Positions 36,701-47,071 of a stretch of 64,000 bases of DNA are shown piece by piece (the stretch's first letter is position 1; each line of letters opens with the position of its first letter). Source of the stretch: Membranipora membranacea (Eukaryota; Bryozoa; Gymnolaemata; Cheilostomatida; Membraniporidae); the NCBI GenBank assembly GCA_914767715.1, contig OU612065.1:28830001-28894000 (forward strand), written 5' to 3'. Both the position numbers and the translations under genes were made by a program. Below the pieces are notes generated by a model. That model was not told where the DNA came from. It made no database searches and worked only from the letters and a program-made list of their open reading frames with translations.

Positions 36701-37381
36701 CTGGAATTTGAATGAGGCCAATGAGGCCATCAACTGGTCAGAGTTTAAAAGAAATCCGATGGCTTTTTAATTTTTTCGCTTGCCGTTTGGCATGTTTTTT
36801 TATGTCAAAATCGGCCCTCGTTAAAAATGTTGCTGACGCCAATCTAAGAGGGGCAGCCCCGAACGGTTTTCCGTTCCAAAGTCAGCATGAAATTCCACAC
36901 GGTATAGAGTAGGTTAGAAGGCAATCTATTTTTTAATCTTGCCGTGAAAAACACCAAGGGTCCCCCCTTTGTTACTTTTCATAATTTTAAAGTCGCTCTC
37001 ATCTCTGTTCTATTTATCGTAGGATCTTCATATTCTGGAATTTGAATGAGGCCAATGAGGCCATCAACTGGTCAGAGTTTAAAAGAAATCCGATGGCTTT
37101 TTAATTTTTTCGCTTGCCGTTTGGCATGTTTTTTATGTCAAAATTGGCCCTCGTTAAAAATGTTGCTGACGCCAATCTAAGAGGGGCAGCCCCGAACGGT
37201 TTTCCGTTCCAAAGTCAGCATGAAATTCCACACGGTATAGAGTAGGTTAGAAGGCAATCTATTTTTTAATCTGGCCGTAAAAAACACCAAGGGTCCCCCC
37301 TTTGTTACTTTTTATAATTTTAAAGTCGCTCTCATCTCTGTTCTATTTATCGTAGGATCTTCATATTATTCTGGAATTTGA
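33704..37381 (+). repeat. 11-monomer block, full form
   Basis: Units: 33704 (TATTATTC), 34041 (TGACGCCAATGAGGCAATC, also preceded by TATTATTC), 34375 and 34708 (T6), 35041 (GGTTTTTCCG, CACTGTATAG, CTTTATATAATT before it), 35376, 35710 (GAACGAGG, AATCTTTTCGCC), 36044 (CTAGTTATCG, AATCCCATGG, AACGATTTTCC, GCCGTCAAAAAC), 36378 (CTCGTCAAAAATG, GAAAATCC, TAGGAGGC), 36712 and 37046 (CGCTTGCCG). The same order resumes from 37382. Confidence 0.8.
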
Positions 37382-39385
37382 ATGAGGCCAATGAGGCCAT
37401 CAACTGGTCAGAGTTTAAAAGAAATCCGATGGCTTTTTAATTTTTTCGCCTGCCGTTTGGCATGTTTTTTTATGTCAAAATTGGCCCTCGTTAAAAATGT
37501 TGCTGACGCCAATCTAAGAGGGGCAGCCCCGAACGGTTTTCCGTTCCAAAGTCAGCATGTAATTCCACACGGTATAGAGTAGGTTAGAAGGCAATCTATT
37601 TTTTAATCTGGCCGTAAAAAACACCAAGGGTCCCCCCTTTGTTACTTTTTATAATTTTAAAGTCGCTCTCATCTCTGTTCTATTTATCGTAGGATCTTCA
37701 TATTCTGGAATTTGAATGACGCCAATGAGGCAATCAACTGGTCAGAGTTTAAAAGAAATCCGATGGCTTTTTAATTTTTTCGCCTGCCGTTTGGCATGTT
37801 TTTTTATGTCAAAATTGGCCCTCGTTAAAAATGTTGCTGACGCCAATCTAAGAGGGGCAGCCTCGAACGGTTTTCCGTTCCAAAGTCAGCATGAAATTCC
37901 ACACGGTATAGAGTAGGTTAGAAGGCAATCTATTTTTTAATCTGGCCGTAAAAAACACCAAGGGTCCCCCCTTTGTTACTTTTTATAATTTTAAAGTCGC
38001 TCTCATCTCTGTTCTATTTATCGTAGGATCTTCATATTCTGGAATTTGAATGAGGCCAATGAGGCCATCAACTGGTCAGAGTTTAAAAGAAATCCGATGG
38101 CTTTTTAATTTTTTCGCCTGCCGTTTGGCATGTTTTTTTATGTCAAAATTGGCCCTCGTTAAAAATGTTGCTGACGCCAATCTAAGAGGGGCAGCCCCGA
38201 ACGGTTTTCCGTTCCAAAGTCAGCATGAAATTCCACACGGTATAGAGTAGGTTAGAAGGCAATCTATTTTTTAATCTGGCCGTAAAAAACACCAAGGGTC
38301 CCCCCTTTGTTACTTTTTATAATTTTAAAGTCGCTCTCATCTCTGTTCTATTTATCGTAGGATCTTCATATTCTGGAATTTGAACGAGGCCAATGAGGCC
38401 ATCAACTGGTCAGAGTTTAAAAGAAATCCGATGGCTTTTTAATCTTTTCGCCTGCCGTTTGGCATGTTTTTTTATGTCAAAATTGGCCCTCGTTAAAAAT
38501 GTTGCTGACGCCAATCTAAGAGGGGCAGCCCCGAACGGTTTTCCGTTCCAAAGTCAGCATGAAATTCCACACGGTATAGAGTAGGTTAGAAGGCAATCTA
38601 TTTTTTAATCTGGCCGTAAAAAACACCAAGGGTCCCCCCTTTGTTACTTTTTATAATTTTAAAGTCGCTCTCATCTCTGTTCTAGTTATCGTAGGATCTT
38701 CATATTCTGGAATTTGAATGAGGCCAATGAGGCCATCAACTGGTCAGAGTTTAAAAGAAATCCCATGGCTTTTTAATTTTTTCGCCTGCCGTTTGGCATG
38801 TTTTTTTATGTCAAAATTGGCCCTCGTTAAAAATGTTGCTGACGCCAATCTAAGAGGGGCAGCCCCGAACGATTTTCCGTTCCAAAGTCAGCATGAAATT
38901 CCACACGGTATAGAGTAGGTTAGAAGGCAATCTATTTTTTAATCTGGCCGTCAAAAACACCAAGGGTCCCCCCTTTGTTACTTTTTATAATTTTAAAGTC
39001 GCTCTCATCTCTGTTCTATTTATCGTAGGATCTTCATATTCTGGAATTTGAATGAGGCCAATGAGGCCATCAACTGGTCAGAGTTTAAAAGAAATCCGAT
39101 GGCTTTTTAATTTTTTCGCCTGCCGTTTGGCATGTTTTTTTATGTCAAAATTGGCCCTCGTCAAAAATGTTGCTGACGCCAATCTAAGAGGGGCAGCCCC
39201 GAACGGTTTTCCGTTCCAAAGTCAGCATGAAAATCCACACGGTATAGAGTAGGTTAGGAGGCAATCTATTTTTTAATCTGGCCGTAAAAAACACCAAGGG
39301 TCCCCCCTTTGTTACTTTTTAAAATTTTAAAGTCGCTCTCATCTCTGTTCTATTTATCGTAGGATCTTCATATTCCGGAATTTGA
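37382..39385 (+). repeat. Shortened copy of the 11-mer block (three monomers missing)
   Basis: 37382 (TATTATTC) and 37716 (TGACGCC with AGGCAATC) match 33704 and 34041. The next units, 38050, 38384, 38718 and 39052, match 35376, 35710, 36044 and 36378 at an offset of 2,674 bp (8 monomers). The equivalents of 34375, 34708 and 35041 are absent. The simplest reading is an 11-mer duplication followed by loss of exactly three monomers through unequal exchange. Confidence 0.8.
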
Positions 39386-40055
39386 ATGAGGCCAATGAGG
39401 CCATCAACTGGTCAGAGTTTAAAAGAAATCCGATGGCTTTTTAATTTTTTCGCCTGCCGTTTGGCATGTTTTTTTATGTCAAAATTGGCCCTCGTTAAAA
39501 ATGTTGCTGACGCCAATCTAAGAGGGGCAGCCCCGAACGGTTTTCCGTTCCAAAGTCAGCATGAAATTCCACACGGTATAGAGTCGGTTAGAAGGCATTC
39601 TATTTTTTAATCTGGCCGTAAAAAACACCAAGGGTCCCCCCCCTTTGTTACTTTTTATAATTTTAAAGTCGCTCTCATCTCTGTTCTATTTATCGTAGGA
39701 TCTTCATATTCTGGAATTTGAATGAGGCCAATGAGGCTATCAACTGGTCAGAGTTTAAAAGAAATCCGGTGGCTTTTTAATTTTTTCGCCTGCCGTTTGG
39801 CATGTTTTTTTATGTCAAAATTGGCCCTCGTTAAAAATGTTGCTGACGCCAATCTAAGAGGGGCAGCCCCGAACGGTTTTCCGTTCCAAAGTCAGCATGA
39901 AATTCCACACGGTATAGAGTAGGTTAGAAGGCAATCTATTTTTTAATCTGGCCGTAAAAAACACCAAGGGTCCCCCCTTTGTTACTTTTTATAATTTTAA
40001 AGTCGCTTTCATCTCTGTTCTATTTATCGTAGGATCTTCATATTCCGGAATTTGA
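39386..40055 (+). repeat. Dimer higher-order repeat, copy A (670 bp)
   Basis: Unit 39386 has GAGTCGGTTAG, GGCATTCTATT and an unusually long C8 run, so it is 336 bp; it is preceded by TATTCCGG. Unit 39722 has AGGCTATC and ATCCGGTGG. The GAGTCGG change removes the usual TAG and extends the internal frame to 74 codons. Confidence 0.92.
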
Positions 40056-40725
40056 ATGAGGCCAATGAGGCCATCAACTGGTCAGAGTTTAAAAGAAATC
40101 CGATGGCTTTTTAATTTTTTCGCCTGCCGTTTGGCATGTTTTTTTATGTCAAAATTGGCCCTCGTTAAAAATGTTGCTGACGCCAATCTAAGAGGGGCAG
40201 CCCCGAACGGTTTTCCGTTCCAAAGTCAGCATGAAATTCCACACGGTATAGAGTCGGTTAGAAGGCATTCTATTTTTTAATCTGGCCGTAAAAAACACCA
40301 AGGGTCCCCCCCCTTTGTTACTTTTTATAATTTTAAAGTCGCTCTCATCTCTGTTCTATTTATCGTAGGATCTTCATATTCTGGAATTTGAATGAGGCCA
40401 ATGAGGCTATCAACTGGTCAGAGTTTAAAAGAAATCCGGTGGCTTTTTAATTTTTTCGCCTGCCGTTTGGCATGTTTTTTTATGTCAAAATTGGCCCTCG
40501 TTAAAAATGTTGCTGACGCCAATCTAAGAGGGGCAGCCCCGAACGGTTTTCCGTTCCAAAGTCAGCATGAAATTCCACACGGTATAGAGTAGGTTAGAAG
40601 GCAATCTATTTTTTAATCTGGCCGTAAAAAACACCAAGGGTCCCCCCTTTGTTACTTTTTATAATTTTAAAGTCGCTTTCATCTCTGTTCTATTTATCGT
40701 AGGATCTTCATATTCTGGAATTTGA
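40056..40725 (+). repeat. Dimer higher-order repeat, copy B (670 bp)
   Basis: Units 40056 and 40392 repeat 39386 and 39722, including the C8 run and GCTTTCATC. The visible difference is TATTCTGG at the end of this copy against TATTCCGG at the end of copy A. The shared C8 run supports direct duplication rather than recurrent slippage. Confidence 0.92.
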
Positions 40726-42062
40726 ATGAGGCCAATGAGGCCATCAACTGGTCAGAGTTTAAAAGAAATCCGATGGCTTTTTAATTTTTTCGCCTGCCGT
40801 TTGGCATGTTTTTTTATGTCAAAATTGGCCCTCGTTAAAAATGTTGCTGACGCCAATCTAAGAGGGGCAGCCCCGAACGGTTTTCTGTTCCAAAGTCAGC
40901 ATGAAATTCTGCACGGTATAGAGTAGGTTAGAAGGCAATCTATTTTTTAATCTGGCCGTAAAAAACACTAAGGGTCCCCCCTTTGTTACTTTTTATAATT
41001 TTAAAGTCGCTCTCATCTCCGTTCTATTTATCGTAGGATCTTCATATTCTGGAATTTGAATGAGGTCAATGAGGCCATCAACTGGTCAGAGTTTAAAAGA
41101 AATCCGATGGATTTTTAATTTTTTAGCCTGCCGTTTGGCATGTTTTTTTATGTCAAAATTGGCCCTCGTTAAAAATGTTGCTGACGCCAATCTAAGAGGG
41201 GCAGCCCCGAACGGTTTTCCGTTCCAAAGTCTGCATGAAATTCTGCACGGTATAGAGTAGGTTAGAAGGCAATCTATTTTTTAATCTGGCCGTAAAAAAC
41301 ACCAAGGGTCCCCCCTTTGTTACTTTTTATAATTTTAAAGTCGCTCTCATCTCTGTTCTATTTATCGTAGGATCTTCATATTCTGGAATTTGAATGAGGC
41401 CAATGAGGCCATCAACTGGTCAGAGTTTAAAAGAAATCCGATGGCTTTTTAATTTTTTCGCCTGCCGTTTGGCATGTTTTTTTATGTCAAAATTGGCCCT
41501 CGTTAAAAATGTTGCTGACGCCAATCTAAGAGGGGCAGCCCCGAACGGTTTTCTGTTCCAAAGTCAGCATGAAATTCTGCACGGTATAGAGTAGGTTAGA
41601 AGGCAATCTATTTTTTAATCTGGCCGTAAAAAACACCAAGGGTCCCCCCTTTGTTACTTTATATAATTTTCAAGTCGCTCTCATCTCTGTTCTATTTATC
41701 GTAGGATCTTCATATTCTGGAATTTGAATGAGGCCAATGAGGCCATCAACTGGTCAGAGTTTAAAAGAAATCCGATGGCTTTTTAATTTTTTCGCCTGCC
41801 GTTTGGCATGTTTTTTTATGTCAAAATTGGCCCTCGTTAAAAATGTTGCTGACGCCAATCTAAGAGGGGCAGCCCCGAACGGTTTTTCCGTTCCAAAGTC
41901 AGCATGAAATTCCACACTGTATAGAGTAGGTTAGAAGGCAATCTATTTTTTAATCTGGCCGTAAAAAACACCAAGGGTCCCCCCTTTGTTACTTTTTATA
42001 ATTTTAAAGTCGCTCTCATCTCTGTTCTATTTATCGTAGGATCTTCATATTCTGGAATTTGA
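40726..42062 (+). repeat. CTGCACGG subfamily, first segment
   Basis: Units 40726, 41060 and 41394 have TTCTGCACGG instead of TTCCACACGG. 40726 and 41394 also share TTTTCTGTTCC. 41060 has GATGGATTTTTAATTTTTTAGCC and AGTCTGCATG. 41728 belongs to a different type: GGTTTTTCCG, CACTGTATAG and CTTTATATAATT tie it to 35041, about 6.7 kb to the left. Confidence 0.85.
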
Positions 42063-43398
42063 ACGAGGCCAATGAGGCCATCAACTGGTCAGAGTTTAAA
42101 AGAAATCCGATGGCTTTTTAATCTTTTCGCCTGCCGTTTGGCATGTTTTTTTATGTCAAAATTGGCCCTCGATAAAAATGTTGCTGACGCCAATCTAAGA
42201 GGGGCAGCCCCGAACGGTTTTCCGTTCCAAAGTCAGCATGAAATTCCACACGGTATAGAGTAGGTTAGAAGGCAATCTATTTTTTAATCTGGCCGTAAAA
42301 AACACCAAGGGTCCCCCCTTTGTTACTTTTTATAATTTTAAAGTCGCTCTCATCTCTGTTCTAGTTATCGTAGGATCTTCATATTCTGGAATTTGAATGA
42401 GGCCAATGAGGCCATCAACTGGTCAGAGTTTAAAAGAAATCCCATGGCTTTTTAATTTTTTCGCCTGCCGTTTGGCATGTTTTTTTATGTCAAAATTGGC
42501 CCTCGTTAAAAATGTTGCTGACGCCAATCTAAGAGGGGCAGCCCCGAACGATTTTCCGTTCCAAAGTCAGCATGAAATTCCACACGGTATAGAGTAGGTT
42601 AGAAGGCAATCTATTTTTTAATCTGGCCGTCAAAAACACCAAGGGTCCCCCCTTTGTTACTTTTTATAATTTTAAAGTCGCTCTCATCTCTGTTCTATTT
42701 ATCGTAGGATCTTCATATTCTGGAATTTGAACGAGGCCAATGAGGCCATCAACTGGTCAGAGTTTAAAAGAAATCCGATGGCTTTTTAATCTTTTCGCCT
42801 GCCGTTTGGCATGTTTTTTTATGTCAAAATTGGCCCTCGATAAAAATGTTGCTGACGCCAATCTAAGAGGGGCAGCCCCGAACGGTTTTCCGTTCCAAAG
42901 TCAGCATGAAATTCCACACGGTATAGAGTAGGTTAGAAGGCAATCTATTTTTTAATCTGGCCGTAAAAAACACCAAGGGTCCCCCCTTTGTTACTTTTTA
43001 TAATTTTAAAGTCGCTCTCATCTCTGTTCTATTTATCGTAGGATCTTCATATTCTGGAATTTGAATGAGGCCAATGAGGCCATCAACTGGTCAGAGTTTA
43101 AAAGAAATCCGATGGCTTTTTAATTTTTTCGCCTGCCGTTTGGCATGTTTTTTTATGTCAAAATTGGCCCTCGTTAAAAATGTTGCTGACGCCAATCTAA
43201 GAGGGGCAGCCCCGAACGGTTTTCCGTTCCAAAGTCAGCATGAAATTCCACACGGTATAGAGTAGGTTAGAAGGCAATCTATTTTTTAATCTGGCCGTAA
43301 AAAACACCAAGGGTCCCCCCTTTGTTACTTTTTATAATTTTAAAGTCGCTCTCATCTCTGTTCTATTTATCGTAGGATCTTCATATTCTGGAATTTGA
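42063..43398 (+). repeat. NLF/PWL dimer copy within the CTGCACGG region
   Basis: 42063 (GAACGAGG, AATCTTTTCGCC, CTCGATAAAAATG) is repeated almost exactly at 42731. Between them, 42397 (CTAGTTATCG, AATCCCATGG, AACGATTTTCC, GCCGTCAAAAAC) is the type seen at 36044 and 38718. 43065 is close to consensus. The segment looks like a piece of the 35-39 kb block placed between two CTGCACGG segments, with a local 668-bp duplication. Confidence 0.82.
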
Positions 43399-44734
43399 AT
43401 GAGGCCAATGAGGCCATCAACTGGCCAGAGTTTAAAAGAAATCCGATGGCTTTTTAATTTTTTCGCCTGCCGTTTGGCATGTTTTTTTATGTCAAAATTG
43501 GCCCTCGTTAAAAATGTTGCTGACGCCAATCTAAGAGGGGCAGCCCCGAACGGTTTTCCGTTCCAAAGTCTGCATGAAAGTCTGCACGGTATAGAGTAGG
43601 TTAGAAGGCAATCTATTTTTTAATCTGGCCGTAAAAAACACCAAGGGTCCCCCCTTTGTTACTTTTTATAATTTTAAAGTCGCTTTCATCTCTGTTCTAT
43701 TTATCGTAGGATCTTCATATTCTGGAATTTGAATGAGGCCAATGAGGCCATCAACTGGTCAGAGTTTAAAAGAAATCCGATGGCTTTTTAATTTTTTCGC
43801 CTGCCGTTTGGCATGTTATTTTATGTCAAAATTGGCCCTCGTTAAAGATGTTGCTGACGCCAATCTAAGAGGGGCAGCCCCGAACGGTTTTCTGTTCCAA
43901 AGTCAGCATGAAATTCTGCACGGTATAGAGTAGGTTAGAAGGCAATCTATTTTTTAATCTGGCCGTAAAAAACACCAAGGGTCCCCCCTTTGTTACTTTT
44001 TATAATTTTAAAGTCGCTCTCATCTCCGTTCTATTTATCGTAGGATCTTCATATTCTGGAATTTGAATGAGGCCAATGAGGCCATCAACTGGTCAGAGTT
44101 TAAAAGAAATCCGATTGATTTTTAATTTTTTAGCCTGCCGTTTGGCATGTTTTTTTATGTCAAAATTGGCCCTCGTTAAAAATGTTGCTGACGCCAATCT
44201 AAGAGGGGCAGCCCCGAACGGTTTTCCGTTCCAAAGTCTGCATGAAATTCTGCACGGTATAGAGTAGGTTAGAAGGCAATCTATTTTTTAATCTGGCCGT
44301 AAAAAACACCAAGGGTCCCCCCTTTGTTACTTTTTATAATTTTAAAGTCGCTCTCGTCTCCGTTCTATTTATCGTAGGATCTTCATATTCTGGAATTTGA
44401 ATGAGGCCAATGAGGCCATCAACTGGTCAGAGTTTAAAAGAAATCCGATGGCTTTTTAATTTTTTCGCCTGCCGTTTGGCATGTTTTTTTATGTCAAAAT
44501 TGGCCCTAGTTAAAAATGTTGCTGACGCCAATCTAAGAGGGGCAGCCCCAAACGGTTTTCCGTTCCAAAATCAGCATGAAACTCTGCACGGTATAGAGTA
44601 GGTTAGAAGGCAATCTATTTTTTAATCTGGCCGTAAAAAACACCAAGGGTCCCCCCTTTGTTACTTTTTATAATTTTAAAGTCGCTCTCATCTCTGTTCT
44701 ATTTATCGTAGGATCTTCATATTCTGGAATTTGA
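43399..44734 (+). repeat. CTGCACGG subfamily, second segment
   Basis: Units 43399 (CTGGCCAGAG, GAAAGTCTGCACGG), 43733 (CATGTTATTTTATG, TAAAGATG, TTTTCTGTTCC), 44067 (GATTGATTTTTAATTTTTTAGCC) and 44401 (CCCTAGTTAAAA, CCCCAAACGG, GAAACTCTGCACGG). 43733 and 44067 correspond to 40726 and 41060. They carry additional private changes, so this duplication is older than the dimer and 5-mer duplications. Confidence 0.82.
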
Positions 44735-47071
44735 ATGAGGCCAATGAGGCCATCAACTGGTCAGAGTTTAAAAGAAATCCGATGGCTTTTTAATTTTTTC
44801 GCCTGCCGTTTGGCATGTTTTTTTATGTCAAAATTGGCCCTCGTTAAAAATGTTGCTGACGCCAATCTAAGAGGGGCAGCCCCGAACGGTTTTCCGTTCC
44901 AAAGTCAGCATGAAATTCAACACGGTATAGAGTAGGTTAGAAGGCAATCTATTTTTTAATCTGGCCGTAAAAAACACCAAGGGTCCCCCCTTTGTTACTT
45001 TTTATAATTTTAAAGTCGCTCTCATCTCTGTTCTATTTATTGTAGGATCTTCATATTCTGGAATTTGAATGAGGCCAATGAGGCCATCAACTGGTCAGAG
45101 TTTAAAAGAAATCCGATGGATTTTTAATTTTTTAGCCTGCCGTTTGGCATGTTTTTTTATGTCAAAATTGGCCCTCGTTAAAAATGTTGCTGACGCCAAT
45201 CTAAGAGGGGCAGCCCCGAACGGTTTTCCGTTCCAAAGTCAGCATGAAATTCAACACGGTATAGAGTAGGTTAGAAGGCAATCTATTTTTTAATCTGGCC
45301 GTAAAAAACACCAAGGGTCCCCCCTTTGTTACTTTTTATAATTTTAAAGTCGCTCTCATCTCTGTTCTATTTATCGTAGGATCTTCATATTCTGGAATTT
45401 GAATGAGGCCAATGAGGCCATCAACTGGTCAGAGTTTAAAAGAAATCCGATGGCTTTTTAATTTTTTCGCCTGCCGTTTGGCATGTTTTTTTATGTCAAA
45501 ATTGGCCCTCGTTAAAAATGTTGCTGACGCCAATCTAAGAGGGGCAGCCCCGAACGGTTTTCCGTTCCAAAGTCAGCATGAAATTCCACACGGTATAGAG
45601 TAGGTTAGAAGGCAATCTATTTTTTAATCTGGCCGTAAAAAACACCAAGGGTCCCCCCTTTGTTACTTTTTATAATTTTAAAGTCGCTCTCATCTCTGTT
45701 CTATTTATCGTAGGATCTTCATATTCTGGAATTTGAATGAGGCCAATGAGGCCATCAACTGGTCAGAGTTTAAAAGAAATCCGATGGCTTTTTAATTTTT
45801 TCGCCTGCCGTTTGGCATGTTTTATTATGTCAAAATTGGCCCTCGTTAAAAATGTTGCTGACGCCAATCTAAGAGGGGCAGCCCCGAACGGTTTTCCGTT
45901 CCAAAGTCAGCATGAAATTCCACACGGTATAGAGTAGGTTAGAAGGCAATCTATTTTTTAATCTGGCCGTAAAAAACACCAAGGGTCCCCCCTTTGTTAC
46001 TTTTTATAATTTTAAAGTCGCTCTCATCTCTGTTCTATTTATCGTAGGATCTTCATATTCTGGAATTTGAATAAGGCCAATGAGGCCATCAACTGGTCAG
46101 AGTTTAAAAGAAATCCGATGGCTTTTTAATTTTTTCGCCTGCCGTTTGGCATGTTTTTTTATGTCAAAATTGGCCCTCGTTAAAAATGTTGCTGACGCCA
46201 ATCTAAGAGGGGCAGCCCCGAACAGTTTTCCATTCCAAATTCAGCATGAAATTCCACACTGTATAGAGTAGGTTAGAAGGCAATCTATTTTTTAATCTGG
46301 CCGTAAAAAACACCAAGGGTCCCCCCTTTGTTACTTTTTATAATTTTAAAGTCGCTCTCATCTCCGTTCTATTTATCGTAGGATCTTCATATTCTGGAAT
46401 TTGAATAAGGCCAATGAGGCCATCAACTGGTCAGAGTTTAAAAGAAATCCGATGGCTTTTTAATTTTTTCGCCTGCCGTTTGGCATGTTTTTTTATGTCA
46501 AAATTGGCCCTCGTTAAAAATGTTGCTGACGCCAATCTAAGAGGGGCAGCCCCGAACGGTTTTCCGTTCCGAAGTCAGCATGAAATTCCACACGGTATAG
46601 AGTAGGTTAGAAGGCAAATTATTTTTTAATCTGGCCGTAAAAAACACCCAGGGTCCCCCCTTTGTTACTTTTTATAATGTTAAAGTCGCTCTCATCTCTG
46701 TTCTAGTTATCGTAGGATCTTCATATTCTGGAATTTGAATGAGGCCAATGAGGCCATCAACTGGTCAGAGTTTAAAAGAAATCCGATGGCTTTTTAATCT
46801 TTTCGCCTGCCGTTTGGCATGTTTTTTATGTCAAAATTGGCCCTCGTTAAAAATGTTGCTGACGCCAATCTAAGAGGGGCAGCCCCGAACGGTTTTCCGT
46901 TCCAAAGTCAGCATGAAATTCCACACGGTATAGAGTAGGTTAGAAGGCAATCTATTTTTTAATCTGGCCGTAAAAAACACCAAGGGTCCCCCCTTTGTTA
47001 CTTTTTATAATTTTAAAGTCGCTCTCATCTCTGTTCTATTTATCGTAGGATCTTCATATTCTGGAATTTGA
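44735..47071 (+). repeat. Transition segment: first TTCAACACGG, TTTTATTATG and GAATAAGG units
   Basis: 44735 and 45069 have TTCAACACGG; 45069 also keeps the GATGGATTTTT/TTAGCC variant of 41060, so it is mosaic. 45737 has CATGTTTTATTATG. 46071 and 46405 have GAATAAGG in place of GAATGAGG; 46405 also has TTCCGAAGTC and GGCAAATTATT. 46739 has TAATGTTAAAG and CTAGTTATCG before it, AATCTTTTCGCC and a T6 run. These types recur from 51 to 62 kb, so this is a related, less ordered version of the 24-mer content. Confidence 0.8.

Noticed and set aside
43332-43529. Minus-strand 65-aa ORF
   Set aside because: It exists only because CTGGTCAG is CTGGCCAG in monomer 43399, which removes a stop on the opposite strand. 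Neighbouring units lack it.
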